From the NCBI GenBank assembly GCA_030621455.1, contig JAUXHQ010000008.1, positions 1-17,110 on the forward strand: a stretch of DNA of 17,110 bases. The letters run 5' to 3'. Made by a program: the position numbers and the translations under genes. The notes beneath the pieces are model-generated. The model was given only the letters and a program-made list of their open reading frames with translations, made no database searches and was not told the origin of the DNA. The stretch is from Deltaproteobacteria bacterium. Lineage in GTDB: Bacteria; Desulfobacterota; UBA8473. Shown here piece by piece: positions 1 through 10,763 of the stretch. Positions within the stretch are counted from its first letter, which is position 1. Every line of letters starts with the position of its first letter.

Positions 1-51
1 GCTTCTGAGGAAATGAGCGCTAAGCATGCACAAGGAGGTGAGAACGGATAG
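1..51 (+). CDS. possible 3' end of an unidentified upstream gene (partial)
   Basis: Only frame 1 is open from the window edge; it encodes 16 residues (ASEEMSAKHAQGGENG) and stops at a TAG at 49-51. The other two forward frames stop within the first 16 bases. The fragment is too short to identify, and no family is claimed. If real, the gene ends about 73 bases before groES, so the groE promoter would be either in this short gap or further upstream. Confidence 0.25.
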   Translation, partial: ASEEMSAKHAQGGENG

Positions 52-124
52 TCTGTTATTCCGAGAAGAATTTCGAGGTATCGAGGAGGGTAAATTTATA
101 ACTCAATAGAAGAAAGGAGATTTA

Positions 125-418
125 ATGGCTATGAAGATTAGACCTTTACAAGATCGGCTGATCGTGAAGCGTATTGAGGAGGAAGAGACAACCAAAGGGG
201 GGATTATAATCCCTGATTCCGCAAAAGAGAAACCCATGGAAGGCAAGATTGTCGCAGCAGGTAGCGGCAAAGTCCTAGAGGACGGCAAGAAGCTCCCCCT
301 GGACGTGAAAGAAGGAGACAAGGTATTGTTTGGCAAGTATGCCGGAACAGAGATAAAGATTGACGGGGAAGAACTTCTGATTATGCGGGAGGACGACATC
401 CTGGGCATAATAGAATAA
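125..418 (+). CDS. groES: co-chaperonin GroES (Cpn10)
   Basis: This is the 97-residue GroES subunit. Seven copies form the lid that closes the GroEL cavity during ATP-dependent protein folding in the cytoplasm. The N-terminus ([14 protein letters not shown]), the flexible mobile-loop region around residues 19-37 that contacts GroEL (ending in [11 protein letters not shown]), and the C-terminal block ending DDILGIIE are all family-typical. Length matches the usual 94-97. The chosen ATG at 125 lies 5 bases after AAAGGAG (113-119). A second in-frame ATG at 131 would give the commoner family start MKIRP but is spaced less well from that site. It is followed 33 bases later by groEL in the classical two-gene operon. 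No CIRCE repeat (TTAGCACTC-N9-GAGTGCTAA) is visible in the 124 bases upstream. Confidence 0.97.
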   Translation: MAMKIRPLQDRLIVKRIEEEETTKGGIIIPDSAKEKPMEGKIVAAGSGKVLEDGKKLPLDVKEGDKVLFGKYAGTEIKIDGEELLIMREDDILGIIE

Positions 419-2086
<1,668 letters not shown>

Positions 2087-2101
2087 ATATTTCGCATAAA
2101 A

Positions 2102-2145
2102 GGGAAGTCCCCGTTCACATGGATGGGGACTCCCCATCCCTTTTT
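2102..2145 (+). terminator. rho-independent terminator after groEL
   Basis: The transcript can pair AGTCCCC with GGGGACT across a 12-base loop. The stem can be extended by GGG/CCC with a one-base bulge. A second C run and then TTTTT at 2141-2145 follow. It lies 15 bases beyond the groEL stop and before the ileS promoter, as expected for the end of the groE transcript. Confidence 0.75.
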
Positions 2146-2224
2146 CCGACCTTTACGCATAGCCCTCCGCCTACAAACTTCCTTTACCGTCCTATCCTTA
2201 AGAATTGTCGGCAATCAAACCCCC

Positions 2225-2252
2225 TTGACAACTGCTCAATCTATGCTATTTT
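2225..2252 (+). promoter_or_regulatory. sigma70-type promoter for ileS-lspA
   Basis: A perfect -35 TTGACA (2225-2230) is followed by a 16-base spacer and TATTTT (2247-2252). The spacer ends TGC, so this is an extended -10 (TGnTATTTT). It lies about 48 bases upstream of the ileS start and downstream of the groEL terminator. The call rests on consensus match and position only. Confidence 0.6.
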
Positions 2253-2299
2253 AGCTTATCTTTGTATGGACTTCTCATGCGATGCTTTTGGAGGATATG

Positions 2300-5092
2300 A
2301 TGGACTATAAAGATACACTGAACCTACCAAAAACCAAATTTCCAATGAAGGCCAACCTTTCGCGAAAAGAACCGGAGCTCCTTAAAGAATGGGATGATAA
2401 ACGGATCTATGAAAGGATAAAAGAGGCCTCCAAGGGCAGAGAAAAGTACATCCTCCACGACGGTCCCCCGTATGCCAACGGGCATATTCATATGGGGACA
2501 GCCTTAAATAAGATATTGAAGGATATAATAGTCAAATCAAAGACCATGACGGGGTTTAACAGCTATTATGTGCCGGGATGGGATTGTCATGGTCTTCCTA
2601 TTGAACACGAGGTGGAGAAGAGACTGGGGAAAAGAAGGCAGTCCATTTCGATACCGGAAATAAGGACACTGTGCAGAGAGTATGCGGAAAGATTCATAGA
2701 TATTCAAAGAGATGAATTCAAACGCCTGGGTGTATTCGGTGAATGGGATTACCCGTATCTTACAATGGATCCCAAGTACGTGGGCACGATAGTCAGAGAG
2801 TTCGGTAAATTTGTGGATAGGGGCAGTGTTTATAAGGGCAAGAAGCCAATTCACTGGTGTCCATCCTGTAGGACCGCTTTGGCGGAGGCGGAAGTTGAAT
2901 ACCAGGATCGCGAATCACCGTCCATATATGTTAAGTTCCCCCTCGTTTCGCATATTGACAGCGTACTCCCCTCCCTCGAAGGGGAGAAGGTCTCGGTTCT
3001 CATATGGACCACGACCCCATGGACAATACCCGCGAACCTGGCCATAACCCTCCATCCCGATTTTACTTATGTTGCCGTCAAAGTGAAGGACGAAGTCTTT
3101 CTGTTGGCCGAGGGGCTATTAGAAGGCACAATGAGGGAGTTGGGGGCAGGAGATTATGAGATAGTGGAGACTTTTTCTCCCCTGAAACTGGAAGGACTGA
3201 AATGCCGGCACCCGTTCATAGACAGGGAGTCTCTCTTGATCCTCGGTAATCATGTGACGCTCGATGCCGGGACCGGATGTGTTCATACAGCCCCGGGTCA
3301 CGGGCAGGAGGACTACGAGATAGGTCTCGAGTATGGTCTCGACATCTATACCCCTGTAAATGATGAGGGGAGGTTTACCGATGATGTGGAATTTTTTGCC
3401 GGGGAGTTCGTCTTTGACGCGAATAAATCGGTAAACAAAAAACTCGATGAAGTGGGTGCTCTGCTAAAAGAAGCAACTGTACTTCATTCCTACCCCCACT
3501 GCTGGAGGTGTAAGAAACCGATAGTCTTCCGGTCCACTGAACAATGGTTTGTCTCTATGGAGAAGAACGGATTAAGGGAAGAGGCGCTCGAAAGCATCAA
3601 TGGGGTTCAGTGGATCCCCAAGTGGGGCAAGGACAGGATCTATGGAATGGTGGAGAGTCGTCCGGACTGGTGTATCTCCCGACAAAGGGCCTGGGGGGTT
3701 CCGATCATCATATTCTACTGTAACTCCTGTGGGTATACCATGGCGGAAAAGGAGATTATAGATTACGTATCCGATCAATTTGAAGAAGAGGGCAGCGACA
3801 TATGGTTTTTAAAGGATGCAGGGGGCCTGCTTCCTCCCGGCACAGTGTGCCCTCAATGCAATGGCGCGGACTTTGAAAAGGAGGCGGACATACTCGATGT
3901 TTGGTTCGACTCGGGCGTCAGCCATGCTGCAGTTTTGGAGAAGAGGGAGAATTTAAGGTCTCCGGCAGACATATATTTGGAAGGGAGTGACCAGCACAGG
4001 GGGTGGTTTCACAGTTCTCTCTTAACATCCGTAAATACCAGACGTAAGGCACCCTATGAGGCCGTACTGACTCATGGTTTTGTTGTGGATGGTAAGGGAA
4101 AAAAGATGTCAAAGTCTTTTGGAAACGTGATCGCCCCGGATAAGATCATAAAGAAATATGGGGCCGAGATTTTGAGACTCTGGGTGGCTGCGGAGGACTA
4201 TCGAGATGATATCCGACTATCTGAAGAGATATTGAAGAGGATGTCGGAGGCATATCGCCGCATCAGAAACACTTGCAGGTATATGCTGGGGAACCTCTAT
4301 GACTTCGACCCGTCAAGGGACAGGGTTGAATATCAGGACCTATGGGAGATTGACAGACTCGCTCTCCACAGGCTCCAGAAGCTTATCACGAGAATCAGAG
4401 ATGCCTATGACAGCTTTTCTTTTCACACGGTCTATCACTCTCTCCATAACTTCTGCGTAGTCGATATGAGCGCTTTCTATCTGGATGTTTTGAAAGACAG
4501 ACTCTATATCTCCACGCGCGACTCCGTGGAGAGGAGATCAGCTCAGACTGTCATGTACGATATTTTGAACGGTATTCTGAGACTGATGGCGCCGATCCTT
4601 TCTTTTACTTCCGAAGAGGCATGGAGCTATTTCCCTTCGGACGGAAGTAAGACAGAGAGCATTCATTTGGTACGATTCCCTGCTGCCAACGAGGACTACA
4701 TAGACGATCAGCTGGCAGCCAGATGGGACAAGTTGTTACAGGTCAGGGGAGAGGTGTCTAAGGCGTTGGAACTGGCCCGTCGTGATAAGGTCATCGGTCA
4801 CTCATTGGATGCTGATGTCAGCATCTTCGCTCCTGAAAAACTCCACGGATTTTTAAAGACCTACCTTAATGAATTGAGGTCAATCTTCATTGTTTCAAAG
4901 GTAACCCTCTTGAAAAATCAAGAAGGAAAAGGTGAATTTAAAAGCCGGGAGATTGAGGGTATGGAAGTGGACGTAATGCAGGCCGGGGGAGGGAAATGTG
5001 CCAGGTGCTGGACTTACCACCATACGGTGAATGACGACAAAGAACACCCCGGTTTATGCGAGAGATGCGTTGAGGTAGTGGAGGGGCCTTGA
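2300..5092 (+). CDS. ileS: isoleucyl-tRNA synthetase
   Basis: This class I aminoacyl-tRNA synthetase charges tRNA-Ile with isoleucine in the cytoplasm and edits mis-activated valine. With the start at 2300 it is 930 residues, normal for the bacterial-type enzyme. Visible features: the HIGH-class motif HIHMG in [10 protein letters not shown] (about 62-66), the CP1 editing-domain motifs [10 protein letters not shown] (from 237) and [11 protein letters not shown] (from 329), KMSKS at 602-606, and a C-terminal zinc site (Cys900, 903, 920, 923; CARC and CERC). The frame is open from an ATG at 2282, but GGAGG at 2290-2294 and the family N-terminus ([10 protein letters not shown]) favour the ATG at 2300. 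The TGA stop overlaps the lspA TTG start, indicating translational coupling. A promoter lies at 2225-2252. Confidence 0.97.
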   Translation: MDYKDTLNLPKTKFPMKANLSRKEPELLKEWDDKRIYERIKEASKGREKYILHDGPPYANGHIHMGTALNKILKDIIVKSKTMTGFNSYYVPGWDCHGLPIEHEVEKRLGKRRQSISIPEIRTLCREYAERFIDIQRDEFKRLGVFGEWDYPYLTMDPKYVGTIVREFGKFVDRGSVYKGKKPIHWCPSCRTALAEAEVEYQDRESPSIYVKFPLVSHIDSVLPSLEGEKVSVLIWTTTPWTIPANLAITLHPDFTYVAVKVKDEVFLLAEGLLEGTMRELGAGDYEIVETFSPLKLEGLKCRHPFIDRESLLILGNHVTLDAGTGCVHTAPGHGQEDYEIGLEYGLDIYTPVNDEGRFTDDVEFFAGEFVFDANKSVNKKLDEVGALLKEATVLHSYPHCWRCKKPIVFRSTEQWFVSMEKNGLREEALESINGVQWIPKWGKDRIYGMVESRPDWCISRQRAWGVPIIIFYCNSCGYTMAEKEIIDYVSDQFEEEGSDIWFLKDAGGLLPPGTVCPQCNGADFEKEADILDVWFDSGVSHAAVLEKRENLRSPADIYLEGSDQHRGWFHSSLLTSVNTRRKAPYEAVLTHGFVVDGKGKKMSKSFGNVIAPDKIIKKYGAEILRLWVAAEDYRDDIRLSEEILKRMSEAYRRIRNTCRYMLGNLYDFDPSRDRVEYQDLWEIDRLALHRLQKLITRIRDAYDSFSFHTVYHSLHNFCVVDMSAFYLDVLKDRLYISTRDSVERRSAQTVMYDILNGILRLMAPILSFTSEEAWSYFPSDGSKTESIHLVRFPAANEDYIDDQLAARWDKLLQVRGEVSKALELARRDKVIGHSLDADVSIFAPEKLHGFLKTYLNELRSIFIVSKVTLLKNQEGKGEFKSREIEGMEVDVMQAGGGKCARCWTYHHTVNDDKEHPGLCERCVEVVEGP

Positions 5093-5571
5093 AGAAAAAA
5101 TACCTTACCACAACCATAATTGTCCTGGGGGTTCTGTTCCTGGATCAATCTTCCAAACTCTATATTGACAGGGTTATCCCCCTTCACCATTCTGTCCAAA
5201 TCGTGAAGGATTTTTTTCACATCACACATGTGAGAAATACCGGTGCCGCCTTTGGCTTTCTGGCAGGACAAGTCGGTGGTCTCAAATCTGTTTTCTTTGT
5301 CACCATATCCGTTGTGGCAATTCTGACAATCCTCTTTTTCCTGAGAAACCTCAAGGATAATCAGACCCCTCTCTTATTAAGTCTCTCCCTGATTATGGGT
5401 GGAGCAGTGGGGAACCTTACCGATAGGGTCAGGTTGGGAGAGGTTATAGACTTCATCGACCTTCACTGGCACACATACCACTGGCCGACTTTCAACGTAG
5501 CTGACTGCGCCATCACTATCGGAGGGGTATTTCTGATTATTGACGTAGTCTTCAGAAAGGGGGACTCTTGA
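5089..5571 (+). CDS. lspA: lipoprotein signal peptidase (signal peptidase II)
   Basis: LspA is the inner-membrane aspartyl protease that removes signal peptides from diacylglyceryl-modified prolipoproteins. The 160-residue protein has hydrophobic segments at about 6-22, 65-86, 94-109 and 141-154, fitting the four-helix LspA fold. The catalytic aspartates are visible as Asp121 (in GEVIDFID) and Asp139 (in FNVADCAI). The NTGAAFG block at 50-56 and GNLTDR at 108-113 are also family signatures. Translation starts at TTG 5089, which shares two bases with the ileS stop and is preceded by GGAGGGG. The ileS-lspA pairing is widespread in bacteria. No second start fits better, because the charged KKK leader followed by a first membrane helix requires this position. 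Confidence 0.96.
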   Translation: MKKKYLTTTIIVLGVLFLDQSSKLYIDRVIPLHHSVQIVKDFFHITHVRNTGAAFGFLAGQVGGLKSVFFVTISVVAILTILFFLRNLKDNQTPLLLSLSLIMGGAVGNLTDRVRLGEVIDFIDLHWHTYHWPTFNVADCAITIGGVFLIIDVVFRKGDS

Positions 5572-5617
5572 CGAAGGTTTGTATTTCGTCAAAAAGCCGG
5601 GGTATGAGCCCCAAGGC
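5568..5617 (+). other. two consecutive stem-loops after lspA
   Basis: The first hairpin pairs TTGACGAA (5568-5575) with TTCGTCAA (5585-5592) and begins inside the lspA stop codon. The second pairs GCC-GGGG with CCCC-(AA)-GGC (5596-5617). Neither is followed by a clear T tract, so a role as terminator or 3' mRNA stabiliser is inferred only from position. Confidence 0.4.
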
Positions 5618-5702
5618 ACTGATTTTGATATTTACCAAGACCTGATTTATAATTTGTTTATAGGCGTTAATCAATGGAATTGCCGGTACATGTAAAAAAT
5701 TG

Positions 5703-5731
5703 TTGACAAATCTCAAATATTTATTAATAAT
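5703..5731 (+). promoter_or_regulatory. sigma70-type promoter for tRNA-Gly
   Basis: Perfect -35 TTGACA (5703-5708), a 17-base spacer, and AATAAT (5726-5731, five of six consensus bases) lie in an AT-rich stretch. The predicted transcription start falls about 30 bases before the mature tRNA 5' end. This near-consensus match is the strongest promoter visible in the window. Confidence 0.75.
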
Positions 5732-5767
5732 TAGTCAATAATCAGGTTTGGAAGATCGATGTTACAT

Positions 5768-5843
5768 GCGGGCATAGCTCAGCTGGTAGAGTACAAGCTT
5801 CCCAAGCTTGGTGTCGCGGGTTCGAATCCCGTTGCCCGCTCCA
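5768..5843 (+). tRNA. tRNA-Gly (anticodon CCC)
   Basis: The 76-base cloverleaf can be folded by eye. The acceptor stem is GCGGGCA/TGCCCGC (7 bp). The D arm is GCTC/GAGT with an AGCTGGTA loop. The anticodon stem is CAAGC/GCTTG around loop TTCCCAA, giving anticodon CCC, which reads GGG glycine codons. The T arm is GCGGG/CCCGT with loop TTCGAAT. The discriminator base is T (U), as expected for bacterial tRNA-Gly, and the 3' CCA is encoded. It stands alone between ileS-lspA and the rimP-nusA cluster, with its own promoter and a terminator about 145 bases downstream. Confidence 0.97.
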
Positions 5844-5986
5844 CTCCAGATAAGTTGCTTGGCAACGAACTTGAGGATTTACAGAAGCCAGGAGAGATTA
5901 TCATGCGATCCCTCAAAACAGATGTGTGTCTCCTGTATATCTTTGAAGTCCTGTATTATTTGGTCCATTAATTAGTGAAGTTCACT

Positions 5987-6015
5987 AAAAAGTGGGCTTA
6001 AAGCCCACTTTTTTT
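5987..6015 (+). terminator. rho-independent terminator between tRNA-Gly and rimP
   Basis: GTGGGC and GCCCAC form the core of a perfect stem (extendable to AAGTGGGC/GCCCACTT) around a TTAAA loop. A run of seven T follows at 6009-6015. This is the clearest intrinsic terminator in the window. The flanking A run means it could also work on the opposite strand. It probably ends the tRNA-Gly transcript, 144 bases beyond the tRNA. Confidence 0.88.
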
Positions 6016-6056
6016 ATTGTTGAAAGGTCCGCAGTCTATCCCCGGGGGTTTATGGA

Positions 6057-6521
6057 TTGGCAATGTCCGATGATATCCTGGAATCTGTGAAAAGGATAGC
6101 GGAACCGGTTGTTACGGCGGAGGGGATGGACCTTGTGGAGGCTGAGTACGGAAATGAAAGAGGGGGACTGACCTTAAGACTTTATATTGATAAAGAAGGA
6201 GGAGTAACCTTAGATGATTGTTCCAATATCAGCGGACAGGTTGGTCAATTGATCGAACTTAACGATCTGATCATGCATCCATATACGCTGGAGGTCTCTT
6301 CTCCGGGGCTCAATAGGCCTTTGAAAAAGGAAGAAGATTTTGTAAAGTATGAAGGTAAACTCGTCAGGTTGAAGGTACGCAACCCGGTGGATGGACGGAA
6401 GAATTTCAGGGGAAGGCTTTTGGGTTATGAACAAGGAACGGTAACGATAGATGTCGGAGATGAGATTGTCAGTTTGCCTTTTAATGAGATAAGAAAAGCC
6501 AATTTAGTGTATGAGTTTTGA
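6057..6521 (+). CDS. rimP: ribosome maturation factor RimP
   Basis: RimP is a small cytoplasmic protein that helps assemble the head region of the 30S subunit. The 154-residue product shows the family's two-part layout. The N-terminal domain runs to about residue 80 (GMDLVEAEYGNERGGLTLRL, then YIDKEGGVTLDDC and the block LEVSSPGLNRPLKKEEDF). An SH3-like C-terminal domain ends SLPFNEIRKANLVYEF. The frame opens at TTG 6057, 8 bases after GGGGG (6044-6048). An in-frame ATG at 6063 (MSDDIL) is the alternative and would shorten the protein by two residues. It begins the rimP-nusA-infB cluster, a nearly universal bacterial arrangement, immediately after a strong terminator. The cluster promoter should therefore lie within 6016-6056 or be fed by read-through; I see no convincing match. 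Confidence 0.93.
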   Translation: MAMSDDILESVKRIAEPVVTAEGMDLVEAEYGNERGGLTLRLYIDKEGGVTLDDCSNISGQVGQLIELNDLIMHPYTLEVSSPGLNRPLKKEEDFVKYEGKLVRLKVRNPVDGRKNFRGRLLGYEQGTVTIDVGDEIVSLPFNEIRKANLVYEF

Positions 6522-6523
6522 GC

Positions 6524-6539
6524 TGGGCCTCGAGGCCCA
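6524..6539. other. 16-bp perfect palindrome between rimP and nusA
   Basis: TGGGCCTCGAGGCCCA is its own reverse complement and fills most of the 36-base gap between the rimP stop and the nusA start. As RNA it would form a GC-rich hairpin with a tight loop just ahead of the nusA ribosome-binding site (GGGAG at 6545-6549). No T tract follows, so simple termination is unlikely. A role in tuning nusA expression or mRNA processing is inferred. Confidence 0.5.
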
Positions 6540-6557
6540 TGCTAAGGGAGATTTGAA

Positions 6558-7883
6558 ATGATTTCTGACCTAACCCGCATACTGGATGAGGTTGGGAAAG
6601 TCAAGGGTATTGGTAAAGAGGCTCTTATTGAAACCTTGGAGGCAGCCGTTCTGTCAGCCGCCAGAAAGAAATTTGGCCCTCACAAGGATGTGGAGGCCCA
6701 TTTTAATGAAGAAGTGGGCGAAGTCGAGCTGTTTGAATTTAAGACTGTGGTAAAAGAGGTTAAAGACCCGAACCTCGAAATATCTATTGAAGAAGCCGTG
6801 GAGTTAGATCCTGAGGTGGAAATTTCCGATAGCCTTGGTCTAAAGCTGGACATGGGTAAACTTGACAGGGTCTCGGCTCAAATGGCCAAGCAGGTCATAA
6901 TACAAAAGGTTAAGGATGCCGAACGAGAAAACATTTACAACGAATATAAAGACCGTAAAGCGGAATTGGTTAACGGGATAGTCCATCGTTTCGATAGGGG
7001 CGACATCATCGTTAGTCTGGGAAGAACAGATGCTATAATCCCGGTTAAAGAACAGATACCAAGGGATACCTGTCGCCAGGGAGAACGAATCAAAGCTTAT
7101 ATACTGGACGTTCTCAAGTCTTCCAAGACGCCCCAGATCGTCCTTTCAATGACCCACCCAGGGCTCCTCATACAACTTTTTGAGGTTGAGGTCCCTGAGA
7201 TCTATGAAGGGGTGGTGAAGATTAAAGGTGCTGTCAGGGAACCGGGGAATAGAGCTAAAATAGCGGTCTACTCCGAGGATTCGGATGTTGATCCTGTTGG
7301 TGCGTGCGTAGGGATGAGGGGTTCTCGAGTCCGAAGTGTCGTTCAAGAATTGCGCGGGGAGAGGATAGATATAGTACGCTGGAGTGAAGATCCTTCCGAA
7401 TTTGTCTGTAACGCACTAGCCCCGGCAGAGATTTCCGAAGTCATAATCGATGAGGCTACCCGGACAATGGAAGTGATAGTGGCTGATGATCAGTTATCCT
7501 TAGCCATCGGAAAGAGAGGACAAAACGTCCGTTTGGCTGCCAGGCTCACGGGGTGGAGGATAGATGTCAAGGGTGAACCCAAGACTACCGAAATATCAGA
7601 GGAGACATACAAGTCCCTTATTGATATCCCTGGAATAGGAGATTCAACGGCAAGGGTCTTATGTAACGGCGGATATTTCACGGCGCGCGACATCGCCGGG
7701 GCAACCACGGAAGAACTTACCAGGATAGAAGGCATCGGTGAGAAGAAAGCCGGTACGTTCAAGAAGGCTGCAGAAGAGTATCTGGAACAAACAGATTCAG
7801 AGAAAATCAACGAGGTTTCGGCAGAAGACGTGTCTGTAACCAATGAGATTGGGGCTGAGGGTGATGATGAAGCAGTGAATTGA
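6558..7883 (+). CDS. nusA: transcription termination/antitermination factor NusA
   Basis: NusA binds RNA polymerase and nascent RNA to control pausing, termination and antitermination, and couples to rRNA transcription. The 441-residue protein has the expected order. An N-terminal polymerase-binding domain covers about 1-130 and an S1 domain about 134-198 ([18 protein letters not shown]). Next come KH1 (around 243-270, with [14 protein letters not shown]) and KH2 (around 312-340, with [14 protein letters not shown]). A C-terminal helix-hairpin-helix region at about 353-415 has two GIG turns ([18 protein letters not shown]). An acidic tail ends the protein. The ATG at 6558 follows GGGAG by eight bases. 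It lies 36 bases after rimP, and infB follows 35 bases after its stop, consistent with co-transcription. Confidence 0.96.
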   Translation: MISDLTRILDEVGKVKGIGKEALIETLEAAVLSAARKKFGPHKDVEAHFNEEVGEVELFEFKTVVKEVKDPNLEISIEEAVELDPEVEISDSLGLKLDMGKLDRVSAQMAKQVIIQKVKDAERENIYNEYKDRKAELVNGIVHRFDRGDIIVSLGRTDAIIPVKEQIPRDTCRQGERIKAYILDVLKSSKTPQIVLSMTHPGLLIQLFEVEVPEIYEGVVKIKGAVREPGNRAKIAVYSEDSDVDPVGACVGMRGSRVRSVVQELRGERIDIVRWSEDPSEFVCNALAPAEISEVIIDEATRTMEVIVADDQLSLAIGKRGQNVRLAARLTGWRIDVKGEPKTTEISEETYKSLIDIPGIGDSTARVLCNGGYFTARDIAGATTEELTRIEGIGEKKAGTFKKAAEEYLEQTDSEKINEVSAEDVSVTNEIGAEGDDEAVN

Positions 7884-7918
7884 TTTATGGGGGAGTGATT
7901 ACCTTCTGGGGGAACGTA

Positions 7919-10138
7919 ATGGTTAGGGTTTATGAGTTGGGAAAAGAGCTGGAAATGACAAATAGTAAACTCATCGTCGAGCTGGAGAAGCTGGGCATCT
8001 TGGTCAAGAGTCATATGAGTTCCATTAAAGAGGGAGACCTGCCGCGAATCAGAAGTCGTCTTTCCACAAACAAGACCCATGAGGTTACTGAAAAACGGGT
8101 AAAGGCAACTATTATACGGAGAAGGATAAAAAAGGTAGTACCGGAAGTCAAACCCGTTGAGACCAAAGTGAAAGTGGGGAAGTTGCCGGAGGTTGAGAAA
8201 GCTCCGCAAGAGAAAGAGGGAAGAGAACCTTCAGTAGATAAAGAGAGACCCTATCCATTGGCGGCCCCGGAAAAGGTGGTTGAGAAAAAGGAAGGGCCTG
8301 TTAAGGATGTTGAAAGGATAGAAGCCGAACATGGGAAAGATGTGTCTAAACCCGCACCCATCACGGCCAGGCAGGGGGAGGACAGGAAACCTCTGAAAGA
8401 ACCGGTGGAAGCTAAGCCGGATAAGGTAACGCCTGGCAAGCCAAAGAAGAAAGAGGTCAAAGCGGCAGTAGAGGATAGGTTACCCAAGAAGGTGGCTTAC
8501 AAGAAACAAGGGGGCAGGACGAAAGGCTTCTATGGAAGGGGGAAAAATCGTCGTGTGCCAACCAGACTCCGGGGAGAGAAGAAGGAACATCCCAGGAAGG
8601 TGGAAAGAAAGACCGAGATCACTGTCTCAAAGGCAATTAAGAGGAAGATAAAGATCCTGGAGACCGTAACGGTTGGCGACTTGGCAAAGAGGATGGGCGT
8701 TAAGGTAGGTGAAGTGATAAAGAAGTTACTCGACCTTGGAATGGCAGCAACCATTAATCATCCGCTCGATATTGATACAGCCTCGCTAGTCGCCGGTGAG
8801 TTTTCTTATGTAATTGAGAGTACCTCTTTTGAAGAAGAGATTTTGGGGAGGAGGGAAGACGCTCCTGAGGAATTGGTCCAGAGACCACCTGTAGTTACAG
8901 TTATGGGGCATGTGGACCATGGCAAAACCTCTCTCTTGGACGCCATTCGCCGGACCAATGTCATGGGAACGGAAGCTGGAGGCATTACACAGCATATGGG
9001 TGCATATCGTGTAAGCCTTCCCAAAGGGGATGTGGTCTTTTTAGATACACCAGGCCATGAGGCCTTCACTGCGATGAGGGCCCGGGGGGCACATGTAACT
9101 GATATTGTAATCCTGGTGGTTGCGGCTGATGATGGTGTTATGTCCCAGACTATTGAAGCGATAAACCATGCAAAGGCTGCCGGCGTAACGTTGATGGTAG
9201 CCATTAACAAGATCGACAAACCCAACGCCGATGTCGAGAGAGTCAGGGCGAGCCTCATGGAGTATGAACTGGTCCCGGAACAGCTGGGAGGAGACACGAT
9301 CTTTGTGGAGGTTTCCGCCAAGAAAAAGCAAGGTATAAATGATCTTTTGGAACTCGTTCTATTACAGGCCGAAATGTTGGAGCTAAAGGCCAATCCTAAC
9401 AAGCCGGCCCGGGGAGTGGTTATCGAGGCAAAATTAGATAAAGGTCGAGGGCCGGTGGCCACTGTGCTCGTTCAAGAGGGCACGTTAAAGACAGGTGATC
9501 CATTTGTAGTGGGATCGACTTTCGGAAAAATAAGGACCTTGATCAACGAAGGAGGAGAGAAGACAGCACAGGCCGGCCCGGCCATGCCTATAGAAGTTGT
9601 AGGACTCTCCGGAGTCCCCGAGGCAGGGGATGGCCTCGTCGTTATCGATGATGAGAAGAAGGCAAGACAAGTGTCAATGTTCAGACAGCAAAAGAAGAGG
9701 GAAGCAGGACTTGTCAGGACGAGAAAAATAACTTTAGAGGAACTCCATGATAGGATTCAAGAGGGAGAGGTAAAAGAGCTAAACACAATTATAAAGGCAG
9801 ATGTTCAAGGCTCTATCGATGCTCTCCTCAAAGCATTACATGACCTGGACACTGATTCCATAAAGGTCAACGTTATTCATACCTCGGTTGGTACCGTAGT
9901 TGAGTCCGATGTAATGTTGGCCTCTGCATCAGACGCAATCATCATAGGCTTTAATGTTAAACCGGACCCAAAGGTGCGGCAGGTAGCCGAACAGGAAAAG
10001 GTCAGTATCAGGACTTACAGTATCATATATGATATGATTTCCGATGTGAGGAAGGCCATGGAGGGCTTATTGGAGCCTGTTTTCAACGAAAAGGTACTGG
10101 GAAGGGCGGAGGTAAGAGACACATTCAAGATATCGTAG
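7919..10138 (+). CDS. infB: translation initiation factor IF-2, interrupted by an in-frame TAG
   Basis: IF2 is the GTPase that delivers fMet-tRNA to the 30S subunit and promotes subunit joining. Domains seen: IF2-N (residues 1-50, [13 protein letters not shown]), a long Lys/Glu/Pro-rich linker (about 52-240), a second IF2-N-like helical segment (about 245-300), the G domain with GHVDHGKT (330-337), DTPGH (376-380) and NKID (430-433), then beta-barrel domain II and domain III. The frame is open from a TTG at 7880, but the ATG at 7919 gives the family N-terminus and follows GGGGGA. At codon 740 a TAG interrupts the conserved FKIS-(K)-VGTI junction. The same frame continues to 10384 with a complete C-terminal domain (see next entry); without the TAG the protein would be 821 residues. 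Taken literally, the 739-residue product lacks the fMet-tRNA-binding domain. Confidence 0.95.
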   Translation: MVRVYELGKELEMTNSKLIVELEKLGILVKSHMSSIKEGDLPRIRSRLSTNKTHEVTEKRVKATIIRRRIKKVVPEVKPVETKVKVGKLPEVEKAPQEKEGREPSVDKERPYPLAAPEKVVEKKEGPVKDVERIEAEHGKDVSKPAPITARQGEDRKPLKEPVEAKPDKVTPGKPKKKEVKAAVEDRLPKKVAYKKQGGRTKGFYGRGKNRRVPTRLRGEKKEHPRKVERKTEITVSKAIKRKIKILETVTVGDLAKRMGVKVGEVIKKLLDLGMAATINHPLDIDTASLVAGEFSYVIESTSFEEEILGRREDAPEELVQRPPVVTVMGHVDHGKTSLLDAIRRTNVMGTEAGGITQHMGAYRVSLPKGDVVFLDTPGHEAFTAMRARGAHVTDIVILVVAADDGVMSQTIEAINHAKAAGVTLMVAINKIDKPNADVERVRASLMEYELVPEQLGGDTIFVEVSAKKKQGINDLLELVLLQAEMLELKANPNKPARGVVIEAKLDKGRGPVATVLVQEGTLKTGDPFVVGSTFGKIRTLINEGGEKTAQAGPAMPIEVVGLSGVPEAGDGLVVIDDEKKARQVSMFRQQKKREAGLVRTRKITLEELHDRIQEGEVKELNTIIKADVQGSIDALLKALHDLDTDSIKVNVIHTSVGTVVESDVMLASASDAIIIGFNVKPDPKVRQVAEQEKVSIRTYSIIYDMISDVRKAMEGLLEPVFNEKVLGRAEVRDTFKIS

Positions 10139-10384
10139 GTTGGAACCATAGGCGGTAGTTTTGTTCTTGATGGAAAGATAGTAAGAGCGGAAAATATACG
10201 CTTGCTGCGAGACAATGTAATCATTCATGATGGAAAAATTTCTTCATTGAAGCGGTTTAAGGACGACGTAAACGAGGTCCTATCAGGTTATGAATGTGGG
10301 ATAGGAATAGATAGTTTTAATGATTTGAAAATTGATGATATTATTGAGTCCTATACCTACGAGGAGATTGCACCAACTTTGTGA
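10139..10384 (+). pseudogene. infB: in-frame C-terminal domain of IF-2 downstream of the amber codon
   Basis: These 81 codons continue the infB frame with no gap. They encode the C-terminal (C2, fMet-tRNA-binding) domain of IF2: [14 protein letters not shown], then [20 protein letters not shown], then FKDDVNEV and [13 protein letters not shown], ending at a TGA. The conserved blocks ([32 protein letters not shown]) are all intact, with no sign of decay. The only obstacle is the TAG at 10136-10138, where AAG (Lys) would restore the usual sequence. No good start or ribosome-binding site exists for separate translation; an internal TTG at 10202 would omit about 21 residues of the domain. It is typed as a pseudogene fragment only because the literal reading frame is interrupted. 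A sequencing error or stop-codon read-through is quite possible. Confidence 0.85.
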
Positions 10385-10416
10385 GGTGGGACTAAATCGT
10401 ACCGTAAGTTTTTAAG

Positions 10417-10704
10417 ATGGTTATCGGTATTTGCCAGCTTGATTGTCGTATACACAACAACCTCTCCCTCAAAGGGAAACGCCGGGTGTTGAGAAAAGTC
10501 CTTGATAGGGTTAAAGCAAAGTTCAACGTATCCATAGCTGAAGTGGGTGATAATGACAAGTGGCAAAGATCCCGGGTGGGGTTTTGTCTGGTCGGTAATG
10601 AGAGGAGATATATTAATTCTTCTTTAGACAGGATCATTAACTTTATTGATGGACTGGGCATTATGGAGATACTAGATTCGGAGATAGAGATACTCGACTG
10701 TTGA
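10417..10704 (+). CDS. ylxP: DUF503 / YlxP-family protein
   Basis: This is a 95-residue member of the small DUF503 family, named YlxP in Bacillus. It is encoded between infB and rbfA in many bacteria, and its biochemical function is not settled. Family features are the N-terminal MVIGICQLDCRIHNNLSLKG, followed by KRRVLRKVLDRVKAKFNVSIAEVGDND, where a helix rich in Lys/Arg follows the first strand, and the WQRSRVGFCLVGNE block. The ATG at 10417 has only a weak upstream AAG-type site. The gap to the infB frame is 32 bases, consistent with co-transcription. A role near ribosome assembly is inferred from the neighbours (IF2, RbfA), not shown by the sequence. Confidence 0.88.
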   Translation: MVIGICQLDCRIHNNLSLKGKRRVLRKVLDRVKAKFNVSIAEVGDNDKWQRSRVGFCLVGNERRYINSSLDRIINFIDGLGIMEILDSEIEILDC

Positions 10705-10763
10705 CAGACTGTTACTCACTTTTAGAGATATTTTTTATAAAAGAGGGCATCCTTCATTTATCT

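Noticed and set aside
2119..2310. 63-codon frame between groEL and ileS
   Set aside because: It overlaps the groEL terminator, the ileS promoter and the ileS start, and its composition is not protein-like.
5759..5971. 70-codon plus-strand frame across the tRNA-Gly gene
   Set aside because: It reads straight through the complete tRNA cloverleaf and its amino-acid sequence is just the translation of the tRNA; no independent support.
7490..8209. 239-codon minus-strand frame over the nusA/infB junction
   Set aside because: It is antisense to well-identified nusA and infB and resembles no family; long antisense frames are common opposite Lys/Glu-rich genes.
8806..9462. 218-codon minus-strand frame inside infB
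   Set aside because: It is the shadow of the conserved IF2 G domain on the other strand.
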